Source: Rhodobacter sp. (GTDB lineage Bacteria; Pseudomonadota; Alphaproteobacteria; Rhodobacterales; Rhodobacteraceae). From it: DNA of 64,000 bases. Position 1 is the stretch's first letter; every line of letters starts with the position of its first letter. Made by a program: the position numbers and the translations under genes. Where the stretch lies: positions 1 through 64,000 of the forward strand of contig JAIXRW010000017.1 in assembly GCA_027484985.1 (NCBI GenBank). Reading direction: 5' to 3'. Below, piece after piece: positions 1 to 8,744 of this stretch. The notes beneath the pieces were generated by a model. The model had not been told where the DNA came from. It did no database searches and saw only the letters and a program-made list of their open reading frames with translations.

Positions 1-5
1 GCAAG

Positions 6-95
6 TGGCGGACAGAGAGGGATTCGAACCCTCGAGACGGTTCCCCGCCTACACACTTTCCAGGCGTGCGCCTTCGACCACTCGGCCACCTGTCC
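6..95 (-). tRNA. tRNA-Ser (anticodon GGA)
   Basis: Read on the minus strand, the gene has a 7-bp acceptor stem (GGACAGG with TCTGTCC, one G-T pair), a T-arm containing GGTTCGAATCC, a class II long variable arm, and the anticodon GGA between CT and AA. The discriminator base is G. The terminal CCA is encoded at positions 8 to 6. The long variable arm and anticodon identify a serine tRNA reading UCC/UCU codons. Its upstream gene on the same strand is the AlaX-like gene, separated by the hairpin-rich 3'-end element R1. Confidence 0.96.
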
Positions 96-197
96 GTGGG
101 CAGCGTCATACGGCTTGCTCAAGCGCGGTGCAAGGGGCCACAGGGCCGATGGCAGGCAAAAGGCCCTGCGGCAATCGCCGCGCCCTCCCGTTGCCTG

Positions 198-343
198 TTC
201 ACCTTTGCCCAAATACTCCGCAGGGGAAGGGGCCGCTTGCGGCCCCGTGGGGGGCGCGCAGCCCCCCTCAGCCTCGCGGCTCCGCCGCGAGGGCATGGCT
301 TGCGCGGGGCGCCCTGCCCCGCGCGCCGCGTGGTCACCCTGAA
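198..343 (-). repeat. 3'-end element R1 (hairpins plus GAGTATTT core)
   Basis: Downstream of the alaX-like stop, the minus strand carries four successive GC-rich hairpins (for example GGGGCCGC with GCGGCCCC). They are followed by the core GAGTATTT (complement of 211-218) and a tail resembling CAAAGGTGAA. The core and tail recur at R3, R9 and R12. The span fills the gap between alaX and the tRNA; no gene is seen in it. Confidence 0.6.
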
Positions 344-354
344 CCGGGGCAAGT

Positions 355-1074
355 CTAGCCGTCCAGTTCGATGGTCATCCGGCGGTTCTGGCGGCCTTTC
401 TTCTCGATCCGGCCCAGCCGCACATGGCCAATCTCGGCAGTGCGGGCCACATGGGTGCCGCCGCAGGGCTGCAAATCCACCTGATGCCCCGCCGTCCCGA
501 TCCGCACCAGCCGCACGCGACCCTGCCCCACGGGCGGCTTGACCGACATGGTCTTGACCAGACCGGGATTGGCGGCCAGTTCCTCGTCGGTGATCCACTG
601 GTCGCTGACCGTCAGGTCAAGCGCGATCAGCGCGTTCAGCTTTTCCTCGATCGCCGCCACATCCTCGGGCGGATCGGGCATGTCGAAATCCAGCCGCCCC
701 CGCCCGGCCCCGATCTGCCCCCCCGTCACCGGCAGGGGCACCACCACCGACAAAAGATGCAGCGCGGTATGCACCCGCATGTGTCGATGCCGCCGCTCCC
801 AGTCCAGCCGCTGCGTCACCGGCGCCCCCACCGGTGGCAGCGCCATCGGCTCGGCCATCACCAGTGCGACCTGCCCGCCTTCGGCCTTGACCGCCGTGGC
901 GATGGGCACCTGCCGCCCCTCCCAGGCGATCCAGCCGCTGTCACCGGGCTGTCCACCCCCGGTGGGGTAAAACAGCGTCCGGTCCAGCAGTATGCCCCCC
1001 TCGGCGGTATGGCCCGCCACCACGGCCCCGGCCTCGCGCAGATAGGCATCGGCGCGGAACAGCAATTCGGTCAT
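355..1074 (-). CDS. AlaX-type alanyl-tRNA editing protein
   Basis: Predicted cytoplasmic trans-editing enzyme that hydrolyses mischarged alanyl-tRNA species (Ser- or Gly-tRNAAla). The 239-residue protein matches the stand-alone editing domain of alanyl-tRNA synthetase. It begins with an AlaX-like N-terminal barrel (FYPTGGGQPGD near residue 36). It carries both zinc-binding signatures: HTALH (H102, H106) and CGGTH (C204, H208). The ATG at 1074 is preceded by GGAAGC and lies 10 nt after the stop of the channel gene upstream, so the two are probably cotranscribed. A longer reading frame upstream overlaps the channel gene and is Arg/Pro-rich noise. Family assignment is secure; which amino acid is edited cannot be told. 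Confidence 0.9.
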   Translation of the reverse strand: MTELLFRADAYLREAGAVVAGHTAEGGILLDRTLFYPTGGGQPGDSGWIAWEGRQVPIATAVKAEGGQVALVMAEPMALPPVGAPVTQRLDWERRHRHMRVHTALHLLSVVVPLPVTGGQIGAGRGRLDFDMPDPPEDVAAIEEKLNALIALDLTVSDQWITDEELAANPGLVKTMSVKPPVGQGRVRLVRIGTAGHQVDLQPCGGTHVARTAEIGHVRLGRIEKKGRQNRRMTIELDG

Positions 1075-1084
1075 GTCAGCTTCC

Positions 1085-3580
1085 TCACAATGTCGCCCCG
1101 CCGCCCTCGGCCTCGGGCAGGGCATCGGTCGATTCCGCCACCCGCCGCGCCCTGCCCCGCGGCGGCGCTGCGGGCGCATGCACGGGCACGGGCGCCGCCT
1201 CGTGCAAGATCACCTCAAGCGGCGCCGCAGGCGGCGCGGGCGGACGCAGGTCGATCCCTTCGGCGATGAAACGCTCGCGGATCTGGTGGTTCACCTCGCT
1301 GCGCACCGCCACCGAAAAGTTCACATCCCGCAGGATCATCCGCATCTCGAACAATTGCCCGTCATTGCCGAACCCCATCAGCGCCACCACCGGCGGCGGT
1401 TTCAGCATGACCAGCGGCTGCGCCTCGGCAATCTCGCGCAGCACCCGCTCGACCTTGCGGCTGTCGGCCCCATGCGCCACCGTCACCGGCACGACCAGAC
1501 GGCCCGACAGGTTGAACCGCGTCCAGTTCGTCACCCGGCCTGCCACCAGATCGGTATTGGGCACGATCACATCCGACCGGTCAAAGGTCTGGATGCGCGT
1601 GGACCGGACCGAGATCGACTTCACGATCCCCTGCACCGTCCCCACCTCGATCCAGTCGCCCTCGCTCACCGGGCGTTCGACCAGCAGGATGATGCCCGAG
1701 ACGAAATTCGACACGATGTTCTGCAAGCCAAAACCGATACCGACCGAAAGCGCACCGGCAACGATGGCCAGCCCCGACAGGTCGATCCCGGCAAAGTTGA
1801 TCGCAACAAGGGCCGAGACGATGATGCCCACATAGCCCAGGCCCGCCACCACCGCATTCTGCCCGCCCTGGTCAAGCGACGTGCGCGGCAGCACCGTCCC
1901 CTTCAACGCCCCCTGAAGCGCCCGCGTCAGCGTATAGCCGCCAGCAAAGACCACAAGGAACAGCAGGAAATCCATCGGCGAAACCCGCGTCCCGCCCAGC
2001 TGGAACCCGCCAAGAAAGCGCTGCCACAACTCGGTGATATCGGCCAGCTGCGCGCCCCAGACCAGCGCAAAGACCGGCAATGACGCCAGCGCCATGCCAA
2101 ATCCGATCAAGACCGGCAGCAGCCCCTCCTGATCGGCGGCATCGCTTTTCGTCACCAGCCCGTACAGATCGGCCACCAGCCGCTGCAACACCAAAAGCAG
2201 CGCCACCAGCCCCAGCGACAGCGCGGCCGGATAAACCAGCGCCCCCGCCGCCGCGATATAGCCCACCGCCGCCAGCAGCGGGCCGACAATGCCCACCAGC
2301 ATCGCCCCCTTGGCAATCAGGCCCAGAAAGCGGGTGGAATAGCCGCCATCCTCGCTGGCCTCGCCTGTCGCCTGCCGCCCCACCAGATGCCCCAGCCGCA
2401 ACAGCAGCACCGCCACCGCCACGATGGCCGGAAAGACCAGCACCGCCACCGCCGCCTGCCCCGCCCCGCGTTGCACCAGCACCGCGTTCAGCATCATCTC
2501 GACCGCCAGCGCAATGCCCATGGCCGCGGTCAGGAACCGCCCTTCGGCCCGCCGCTCGGGCGGCAGGTCCAGCAGCGTGCCCGCGCGGTCATCGGCCGGA
2601 AAAACCATCGCCCCCAGCCAATGCGCGACCAGCAGCGCAAAGGCCGCCACCGGCAACACGTTCAGCACCACGCCGCCCAGATTGCCCGTCAGCCCCGTCA
2701 GCCGCACCGCATGGGCCAGCGCCATCAGCCCCACCACCGGCACCAACATCTGCCCGACCGAAACCGCCAGCGCCACCACCCGCCGCGCCCGCGCGCCTTC
2801 GCGCTGCGGCATCGCCTGCGCCAGCCGCGCAACTAGCGGCCGCCCGCGCCAGATCAGCCCCAGCCCTGACCCCAGCATGACAAGGATCAGCGGAAGGTTG
2901 TCAAACAGCTGTCGCCGCCCCTCGCCCTTGCGCCAGCGAAAGGCGCTTTCCGTCCACAGCGCCCGCGCCGTATCGCGCAGTTCCACCAGCGCCGCAGGCC
3001 AGTTCGCGGGGTTGATCGGCGCGGGCCAGAGTTGCAGCAACTGGTCCGCCTGCCGCTCGCGCCGGATACGGTCGATCTCGCCGATCAGCCCGTCGGCGCG
3101 GCGATAGGCCTCTTCCGCGGCAATGCCGGGCGCCTGCAACTTGACCAACTGGTCGCTCAGTTGCACGCGGCGCTGCGCGATGGCCTCGTCCTCGGTCTCG
3201 CCCTCGGCGGGCACGGGGCCCAGCGCCGCGATCTGTTCGCGCAAGGTGGCGATCCGCGTCGCGTTCGAGTTCTGCGAAACCAGAAAACCCGCGCGCCAGT
3301 CAACCAGCTGCCCGCGCAATTCGCCCAGCGCGGTTTCCGTCACCGCAGGGTCGGCCAGCGTGGCCTCGGCGCGGTCGGCGGCCTTTTCCCAAGCCGCATA
3401 ATCCAGCCCGCGCGACGACCCCGCCCCCTTTTGCACCACCAGCCCGCTCGGCGCCTTCTGCGCCACGATCGAAGGCTTGTTCTGCGCGTCGGGCGCGGTT
3501 TCGGCCCCCGCGGCCACGGCCAGTGACAGCGCCACCAGCGCCGCCGCCAGCCCCTGCCACAGGGCGCGCGCTGCGGTCAT
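1085..3580 (-). CDS. DUF3772 / MscS-family mechanosensitive ion channel
   Basis: Large inner-membrane protein of 831 residues. It starts with a signal peptide (Ala/Leu-rich, ending AGAETA), then a periplasmic coiled region of the DUF3772 type. About ten hydrophobic segments follow, and a C-terminal MscS module has the typical run ISNFVSGIILLVERP, the GDWIEVG beta-domain and VPNTDLV. MscS channels release solutes on hypo-osmotic shock. The ATG at 3580 overlaps the stop of the cysteine synthase gene by ATGA, implying translational coupling. The C-terminal 40 residues are Pro/Ala-rich and probably disordered. Gating properties cannot be inferred. Confidence 0.9.
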   Translation of the reverse strand: MTAARALWQGLAAALVALSLAVAAGAETAPDAQNKPSIVAQKAPSGLVVQKGAGSSRGLDYAAWEKAADRAEATLADPAVTETALGELRGQLVDWRAGFLVSQNSNATRIATLREQIAALGPVPAEGETEDEAIAQRRVQLSDQLVKLQAPGIAAEEAYRRADGLIGEIDRIRRERQADQLLQLWPAPINPANWPAALVELRDTARALWTESAFRWRKGEGRRQLFDNLPLILVMLGSGLGLIWRGRPLVARLAQAMPQREGARARRVVALAVSVGQMLVPVVGLMALAHAVRLTGLTGNLGGVVLNVLPVAAFALLVAHWLGAMVFPADDRAGTLLDLPPERRAEGRFLTAAMGIALAVEMMLNAVLVQRGAGQAAVAVLVFPAIVAVAVLLLRLGHLVGRQATGEASEDGGYSTRFLGLIAKGAMLVGIVGPLLAAVGYIAAAGALVYPAALSLGLVALLLVLQRLVADLYGLVTKSDAADQEGLLPVLIGFGMALASLPVFALVWGAQLADITELWQRFLGGFQLGGTRVSPMDFLLFLVVFAGGYTLTRALQGALKGTVLPRTSLDQGGQNAVVAGLGYVGIIVSALVAINFAGIDLSGLAIVAGALSVGIGFGLQNIVSNFVSGIILLVERPVSEGDWIEVGTVQGIVKSISVRSTRIQTFDRSDVIVPNTDLVAGRVTNWTRFNLSGRLVVPVTVAHGADSRKVERVLREIAEAQPLVMLKPPPVVALMGFGNDGQLFEMRMILRDVNFSVAVRSEVNHQIRERFIAEGIDLRPPAPPAAPLEVILHEAAPVPVHAPAAPPRGRARRVAESTDALPEAEGGGATL

Positions 3581-4611
3581 GCGTCCTCGAACACGGTGGG
3601 AATGGTGCGCGGCGCGCGGTCCAGCCATTCGGGCACGGGCAGTCCCTTTTCCTTCAGGAAAGTGGGGTTATACAGCTTTGACTGGTAGCGGTTGCCATAG
3701 TCGCACAGGATGGTCACGATCGTATGGCCCGGCCCCATATCGCGCGCCATACGGATCGCGCCCGCAATGTTGATCCCCGACGATCCGCCAAGGCAGATGC
3801 CCTCGTCCTCCAGCATCTCAAAGACCAAAGGCAGCGCCTCGGCATCGGAAATGCGATAGCTGTAATCGGGCTTGAACCCTTCAAGGTTGGCGGTGATCCG
3901 CCCCTGCCCGATGCCTTCGGTAATGCTGGTGCCGGGGCTTTCCAGCACGCCCGTGGTATAGAAGGAATGCAGCGCCGCGCCTTCGGGATCGGCCAGCCCG
4001 ATCTTCACGCCCTTGGGCTGCAAGGCCAGCCCCACCCCAGCCAGCGTGCCCCCCGAACCGACCGCGCAGATGAACCCGTCCACCTTGCCACCCGTCTGTT
4101 CCCAGATTTCCGGCGCGGTCGTCTCGATATGCGCCTGCCGGTTGGCCACATTGTCGAACTGGTTGGCCCAGATCGCGCCATTGGGCTCGGTCCGCGCCAG
4201 GGCCTCGGCCAGTCGGCCCGAATAGCGCACATAGTTGTTGGGGTTCTTGTAGGGCGCGGCCGGCACCTGCACCAGTTCCGCCCCCGCAAGGCGCAGCATG
4301 TCCTTCTTTTCCTGCGATTGCGTCTCGGGGATCACGATCACGGTCTTGAACCCCATGCTCGCCCCCACCAGCGCAAGGCCGATGCCGGTATTGCCCGCAG
4401 TCCCTTCCACGATGGTGCCGCCGGGCTTCAGATGCCCCTTGGCCACCGCATCGCGGATGATGTAAAGCGCCGCGCGGTCCTTGACCGACTGGCCGGGATT
4501 CAGAAACTCGCATTTGCCAAGGATCGTGCAGCCCGTCATCTCGCTCGCCCGCTGCAATTTCAACAGCGGCGTGTTGCCGATGGTCTCGGCCAGATCGTTA
4601 TACGTGCGCAT
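3577..4611 (-). CDS. cysK: Cysteine synthase (O-acetylserine sulfhydrylase family)
   Basis: PLP-dependent beta-replacement enzyme, 344 residues, expected to make cysteine from O-acetylserine and sulfide in the cytoplasm. Visible are IGNTPLLKL (11-19), the PLP lysine K44 in SVKDR, the phosphate-binding loop EGTAGNTGIG and the late glycine-rich GGSSGIN segment. The ATG at 4611 is the first one giving a normal N-terminus (MRTYNDLAETIG); the upstream extension is basic and unlike the family. The coding end overlaps the MscS gene by 4 nt. A cystathionine beta-synthase-like specificity is possible, but there is no CBS domain. Confidence 0.88.
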   Translation of the reverse strand: MRTYNDLAETIGNTPLLKLQRASEMTGCTILGKCEFLNPGQSVKDRAALYIIRDAVAKGHLKPGGTIVEGTAGNTGIGLALVGASMGFKTVIVIPETQSQEKKDMLRLAGAELVQVPAAPYKNPNNYVRYSGRLAEALARTEPNGAIWANQFDNVANRQAHIETTAPEIWEQTGGKVDGFICAVGSGGTLAGVGLALQPKGVKIGLADPEGAALHSFYTTGVLESPGTSITEGIGQGRITANLEGFKPDYSYRISDAEALPLVFEMLEDEGICLGGSSGINIAGAIRMARDMGPGHTIVTILCDYGNRYQSKLYNPTFLKEKGLPVPEWLDRAPRTIPTVFEDA

Positions 4612-4727
4612 GACGCGGTCCCTTCGCCTTCGGCCCACCGGCCCTTGGGTCTGGTGTAGGCAAAGGCGCGGGAAAGCTCAAGTGCGCCAAGCCCACGCAC
4701 GGCACAGCCCCTTTCTGCGCCCCCCCT

Positions 4728-4748
4728 CACCCTTGCGCAAATACTCAT
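4728..4748 (-). repeat. 3'-end element R2 (solo GAGTATTT core)
   Basis: A single copy of the core and tail (GAGTATTT at 4746-4739, then GCGCAAGGGTGAGG) without a good hairpin. It is the only copy of the family that does not follow a stop codon. It sits between the divergent cysK and DUF2938 genes. The rest of 4612-4844 holds only the two gene leaders as far as I can see. Confidence 0.5.
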
Positions 4749-4844
4749 GGCGCAACCGGCAACGCGGCAATGCCCTTGCAGGGCCGTTCCCGAATCCGCC
4801 GCGCCGCGCTAGGCAGGGGCGCAGCAAAGCCAAAGGAAGCCCCG

Positions 4845-5333
4845 ATGCAAGAATTCCTCGTCCAAAGCCTCGTCATCGGCATCGCGGGCACCGCCGCGAT
4901 GGACCTTTGGGCCATCGCGATCCACCGCGCCTTGGGTCACCCCTTGCCCAATTGGGGCCTTGTCGGGCGCTGGTTTGCATGGCTGCCGCGCGGGCGCGTC
5001 TTTCATGGCGACATCACCCGCACCCCACCCGTCGCCGGTGAAGCCGCCATCGGCTGGGCCGCCCATTACGCGGTCGGCATCACCTATGCCGCGACCCTGA
5101 TCGTGCTGGCCCCCGGCTTTCCGGCGCAACCGACCTTTCTACCCGCCTTTCTTTGCGGCATGGTCACGGTGCTTGCAGGCTGGTTCCTGCTCGCCCCCGG
5201 CATGGGCGCGGGCTGGGCAGCCGCCAAAACCGCCCATCCGGCAAGATCGCGCCTCTCCAACCTTGCTGCCCATACCGCCTTCGCAGCGGGGCTTTACGCA
5301 GGCGCGCTCGCCCTTGCGGGGGCGGCGGGCTGA
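4845..5333 (+). CDS. DUF2938-family membrane protein
   Basis: Small inner-membrane protein of 162 residues with four predicted hydrophobic helices: FLVQSLVIGIAGTAAMDLW, a middle pair around residues 67-110, and a last helix near the C-terminus. The overall pattern (TAAMDLW, HPLPNWGLVGRW, GWAAHYAVGITYA) fits DUF2938, whose function is unknown. The ATG at 4845 follows AAAGGAAG. It is transcribed towards the LuxR-type gene and overlaps its 3' end by 40 nt, so the two messages are complementary at their ends. Confidence 0.8.
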   Translation: MQEFLVQSLVIGIAGTAAMDLWAIAIHRALGHPLPNWGLVGRWFAWLPRGRVFHGDITRTPPVAGEAAIGWAAHYAVGITYAATLIVLAPGFPAQPTFLPAFLCGMVTVLAGWFLLAPGMGAGWAAAKTAHPARSRLSNLAAHTAFAAGLYAGALALAGAAG

Positions 5334-5932
5334 ACCGGTGGCATCGCGCCCGCGCCCACCCCCATCCCGACCGGCGCTGCCTCTGGCCGCGCCTCGCCCA
5401 TCAGCAGATCCTCGATGAACAGCGACAGGAATTGCGGCCGCCCGCTCACCCCCGCCTTGCGATAGATCGCATTGGTCTGGGTCTTGACCGTGCCTTCCGT
5501 CGTCTCGCGCAGCGCCGCAATCTGCGCCAGTGACAGCCCTTTCAGCGCGAACAGCGCCACATCCCGCTCGGCGGCGGTAAAATCCCATTCGGTGAACCGC
5601 TCTTCCAGCAGCGCGTGAAAATCGCTCGCCGCCCGCCGCAGCCGCAACTCGGCCTCGGCCCGCGCCTGTTCGGCGGCATTGCGGTCGCGCTCGGCCACGT
5701 TCCGCTCGTGCAGCACCCGCCACAACGTCGCCGTCCCCAAGGCGAACCCCGCCACCAGCCCCAGCGCCGCGCCCACATCCAGCATCTCGCGCAGTTCCCA
5801 GTCCAGCGGCCGTGTCGGGATCAGGAAAACCGAAGTCAGCATGTCATAGATGAAAAACGCCGAGCAGATCAGTTGCCCCGTCACCATCAGCAACAACCCG
5901 ATGGGCGAGCGTGACAGCACGCCACGCATCAT
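5294..5932 (-). CDS. Membrane-tethered LuxR-type HTH regulator
   Basis: 212 residues. Two transmembrane helices (about 11-37 and 52-72) are followed by a charged Ala/Arg/Glu-rich helix likely to form a coiled coil (74-110). A LuxR-type helix-turn-helix follows (about 118-172; FTAAERDVALFALKGLSLAQIA, then TEGTVKTQTNAIYRKAGV). The tail is Pro/Ala-rich. The domain order suggests a DNA-binding protein anchored to the inner membrane with the HTH in the cytoplasm. The ATG at 5932 overlaps the stop of the PepSY-like gene by ATGA, so the exported protein and the regulator are coupled. The target is unknown. No sensor domain is visible, so any signal probably comes through the membrane helices or a partner protein. 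Confidence 0.8.
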   Translation of the reverse strand: MMRGVLSRSPIGLLLMVTGQLICSAFFIYDMLTSVFLIPTRPLDWELREMLDVGAALGLVAGFALGTATLWRVLHERNVAERDRNAAEQARAEAELRLRRAASDFHALLEERFTEWDFTAAERDVALFALKGLSLAQIAALRETTEGTVKTQTNAIYRKAGVSGRPQFLSLFIEDLLMGEARPEAAPVGMGVGAGAMPPVQPAAPARASAPA

Positions 5933-6411
5933 TTGCCGCCTGCCCCATCCCGCGTCACCGTCGCCGTCACCCCGTCCAGCAGCGCAGGCTCGGCCCCCGC
6001 CGCCGCCGGCACATCGCCCGCCACCGGCGCGCCCAGCGCGGCCACACCGGCAGACACCGCAGCGCCATCCGACACGGCCGCCGCAGCCTGCCCGCCATCA
6101 TCCGACCCGCCATCCCCGCCTGCCGTCAGCACCGGCGCAGGCGCCAGAAAGTCGCGCAATACCTCGCCCGATGTGGGATGCAGGATGATTTCACGCGCAC
6201 GCCCGTCGATCACCCCCGTAACGCGCAACCGCCCCAGCCAAGTCCAGCTGACCGTCACATCGCTATACCCGCGCGAGACAAGCTCGCCCGCCACCTGCCG
6301 CGCCACCTCGCTTGCGATATCCCCGCCCGAGGCCTGCGCCCCACCGACCCCCAGCGCCAGAACCACTGCCAAAACCGCCAGACCAGACCTTGCAACCGCA
6401 CCGCAGCCCAT
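5929..6411 (-). CDS. Exported PepSY-like protein
   Basis: 160 residues with a clear signal peptide (hydrophobic SGLAVLAVVLALGVGGAQA). A short domain follows with R-Y-S-D-V-T-V near residue 45, then LGRLRVTGVIDG and REIILHPTSGEVLRD, a pattern I associate with PepSY-like repeats that bind or inhibit partners in the periplasm. The second half is low-complexity Ala/Gly/Asp and probably flexible. The ATG at 6411 is chosen because GGGGG lies 8 nt upstream; a GTG at 6420 is the alternative. It lies between the Asp-rich exported gene and the tethered regulator. Function unknown. Confidence 0.7.
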   Translation of the reverse strand: MGCGAVARSGLAVLAVVLALGVGGAQASGGDIASEVARQVAGELVSRGYSDVTVSWTWLGRLRVTGVIDGRAREIILHPTSGEVLRDFLAPAPVLTAGGDGGSDDGGQAAAAVSDGAAVSAGVAALGAPVAGDVPAAAGAEPALLDGVTATVTRDGAGGK

Positions 6412-6435
6412 GACACGCACCCCCGGGAAAATGTC

Positions 6436-6460
6436 GTCCCGCCGCCTTGCGCGGCGGGAC
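6436..6460 (-). terminator. Intra-operon stem-loop (attenuator-like)
   Basis: Perfect 10-bp stem (GTCCCGCCGC and GCGGCGGGAC) with a 5-nt loop, between the Asp-rich gene and the PepSY-like gene. On the minus strand it is followed by GACATTTTCCC, a short T run. It may end part of the transcription, giving more of the first product than of the two downstream genes. Confidence 0.6.
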
Positions 6461-6468
6461 GGTTACAG

Positions 6469-7074
6469 TCATTCGCAGACGCGCACACCCGCAACCCAGC
6501 GGTCGACACAGCCAGACTCACCGTCCGACCCGCCCGCATTGGCCACAGGTCCACCCGACTGGGCGATCGGGTCATCCAGCACCGGCCCGCCGCCACCGGC
6601 CCCGCCTACGCCACCGCCACCCGCCATATATTCGACATCCACGCCATCGGTGCCATCCGGCGGCGGCAAAACATCATCCGGCAAGGGGTCAACCACATCC
6701 GGCACCTCTGGCACCGGATCGATGGCGATGTCGATATCGCGCCAATCCTCGCCATTATCCGTCACAACGCCAACATCGGTGCCACCATCGGTAACCCCGC
6801 TATCGCCCCCGTCCGTATCGGTCCCGTCACCCTGATCCGTGGCGTCACCCGCGTCATTCGCATCGGTCGCGTCATACCCGTCCGTATCGGAATAGGGCTC
6901 GTCCACCGCCACCGGCATCACTTCAATGCCGGCATCGCCACCGACAAAGTCAGCCCCGTCAACCACCACCGAAGGCTCCTGCCCGGGCTCGGCCATATCT
7001 CCTGCCCGCACGACCCCGCCCGATGCCAGCGCCATGATCGCGGCTGTCCCGAAAAGCACTGTCCTGTAACTCAT
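6469..7074 (-). CDS. Asp/Gly-rich exported protein of unknown function
   Basis: 201 residues. The signal peptide (FGTAAIMALASGGVVRAG) is followed by an extremely acidic body made of Asp, Gly, Thr, Val and Pro. It includes TD-G repeats around residues 65-100, a Pro-Asp stretch, then a Gly-rich run. The end CVDRWVAGVRVCE has two cysteines that could form a small disulfide loop. The composition suggests an extended, possibly calcium-binding or surface-exposed protein, but no known repeat (such as the RTX nonapeptide) is present. The ATG at 7074 follows GAGGTGAAGTG; the GTG just before it is less likely. It is the first gene of the run ending in the tethered regulator. Confidence 0.7.
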   Translation of the reverse strand: MSYRTVLFGTAAIMALASGGVVRAGDMAEPGQEPSVVVDGADFVGGDAGIEVMPVAVDEPYSDTDGYDATDANDAGDATDQGDGTDTDGGDSGVTDGGTDVGVVTDNGEDWRDIDIAIDPVPEVPDVVDPLPDDVLPPPDGTDGVDVEYMAGGGGVGGAGGGGPVLDDPIAQSGGPVANAGGSDGESGCVDRWVAGVRVCE

Positions 7075-7230
7075 CACTTCACCTCACCATGCCGCTATAC
7101 GAACGACAGCGGACCGGCATACCAACCGCTGCCAGCCCAGATTGCGCCTTTCATCCTGCCAAACCATCTGCGGCAGGTTGAAAAACAGGGCCTTCAACGA
7201 AAGATATAAAGCATGGCACCCCTTTACAGA

Positions 7231-7256
7231 AAAGGCCCGCACGAAGGCGGGCCTTT
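7231..7256 (-). terminator. Rho-independent terminator of the aminotransferase gene
   Basis: Perfect 10-bp stem (AAAGGCCCGC and GCGGGCCTTT) with a 6-nt loop, starting 28 nt after the aminotransferase stop. Read on the minus strand it ends in GGGCCTTTTCTG, so it has both hairpin and T run. Confidence 0.88.
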
Positions 7257-7283
7257 GAAAACCGGGTCGATGCGTCGCCCGTG

Positions 7284-8684
7284 TCACGCGGCCTTGGCCA
7301 CCAGCAACCCGTCCGCCTTCAGCCCAGCATAACATTCATCCAGCGATCGGGTCGCCCGATCCATCAGCACGTCGATCTCCTCCGGCGTGATCACCAAGGG
7401 CGGCGCAATGATCATCCGGTCGCCCACATGGCGCATGATCAGGTTGTTGGCAAAGCACCGCTCGCGGCAGCGCAGGCCCACCGTGCCCGATTCGGACGCG
7501 AATTTGGCACGGCTGGCCTTGTCGGGCGTCAGCGCGATCGACCCCATCAGCCCCACCAGCTTGGCCTCGCCCACCAGCGGGTGATCGACCAGCCTTGCCC
7601 AGCGTTCGGCCAGATAGGGATGCGCCACATCGCGCACATGCTCGACGATCCGCTCTTCCTGCAAGACGCGCAGGTTCTCAAGCGCCACCGCCGCCGCGAC
7701 CGGATGGCCGGAATAGGTATAGCCGTGGAAGAACTCGCCCCCCTCGGCCACCACCCGCGCCACCTCGTCACAAACGATCGACCCGCCGATGGGCTGATAG
7801 CCCGAAGACAGGCCCTTGGCGATGGTCATGATATGGGGCCGGATGCCAAAGGTCTGGCTGCCAAACCAGTTGCCGGTGCGGCCAAAGCCGGTAATCACCT
7901 CGTCGGCAATCAGCAGGATGCCGTATTTGTCGCAGATGCGCTGGATCTCCGGCCAATAGCTGGCAGGCGGCACGATCACGCCCCCCGCACCCTGAACCGG
8001 CTCACCGATAAAGGCCGCCACCTTGTCCACACCCAGTTCAAGGATCTTGTCCTCAAGCTGCCGCGCCCGCTCAAGGCCAAAGGCCTCCTCGGTCATCTCG
8101 CCGCCCTCGCCCCACCAATAGGGCTGGTCGATATGCACGATCCCGTCGATCATCCCGCCATGGGCATGGATCGGGGCCATCCCGCCAAGGCTGCCGCCCC
8201 CCATGGTCGAACCGTGATAACCGTTCTTGCGGGCGATGATCACCCGCTTCTCGGGCATCCCCTTGACCTGCCAATAGCGCCGCACCAGACGGATATTGGT
8301 GTCATTGGCCTCCGACCCCGACCCTGCAAAGAACACATGGTTCAGATCGCCCGGCGCGATTTCCGCGATCTTGGCGGCCAGCGCGATGGCGGGCACATGG
8401 GTGGTTTGGAAGAAGGTGTTGTAATAGGCCAACTCCTCCATCTGCCGCGCCGCGACCTCGGCCAGTTCCTTGCGGCCATACCCGATATTCACGCACCACA
8501 GCCCCGCCATCCCGTCAAGGATGCGCTGCCCCTCGCTGTCGGTCAGCCACACGCCCTTGCCCTGCCGGATGACCCGCGCGCCCTTCTTGGCCAGCCCGTC
8601 CGCATCGGTAAAGGGATGCATGTGATGGGCGGCATCCAGCGCCTGCAATTCCGCCGTCGGCAGATGGTTGGTAATCATGTTCAT
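7284..8684 (-). CDS. Class III omega-aminotransferase (SpuC / putrescine-pyruvate type)
   Basis: 466-residue PLP enzyme, cytoplasmic, expected to move an amino group from a diamine or omega-amino acid to pyruvate. Visible are GMAGLWCVNIGYG, the phosphate-binding AGSGSEAND, NGYHGST, the cofactor Asp in LIADEVITGFGRTG, and the PLP lysine in TIAKGLSSGYQP. The ATG at 8684 has GAGGT 6 nt upstream. Upstream lie two copies of a TTTGATCAAA-type site also found before the adjacent gntR gene, so the two are probably coregulated. Putrescine or beta-alanine is the likely donor, from overall resemblance only. It ends at a strong terminator. Confidence 0.88.
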   Translation of the reverse strand: MNMITNHLPTAELQALDAAHHMHPFTDADGLAKKGARVIRQGKGVWLTDSEGQRILDGMAGLWCVNIGYGRKELAEVAARQMEELAYYNTFFQTTHVPAIALAAKIAEIAPGDLNHVFFAGSGSEANDTNIRLVRRYWQVKGMPEKRVIIARKNGYHGSTMGGGSLGGMAPIHAHGGMIDGIVHIDQPYWWGEGGEMTEEAFGLERARQLEDKILELGVDKVAAFIGEPVQGAGGVIVPPASYWPEIQRICDKYGILLIADEVITGFGRTGNWFGSQTFGIRPHIMTIAKGLSSGYQPIGGSIVCDEVARVVAEGGEFFHGYTYSGHPVAAAVALENLRVLQEERIVEHVRDVAHPYLAERWARLVDHPLVGEAKLVGLMGSIALTPDKASRAKFASESGTVGLRCRERCFANNLIMRHVGDRMIIAPPLVITPEEIDVLMDRATRSLDECYAGLKADGLLVAKAA

Positions 8685-8744
8685 CTCGGCACCTCGCGGG
8701 AATCAACCGGCCGCAGGACGCTCCCACCGCCATTTCCCCAAGCT

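Noticed and set aside
119-598. Long open frames opposite and around the alaX and tRNA-Ser genes
   Set aside because: They are rich in Arg, Pro and Ala, have no motif and cover the tRNA and hairpins; such frames are expected in GC-rich DNA.
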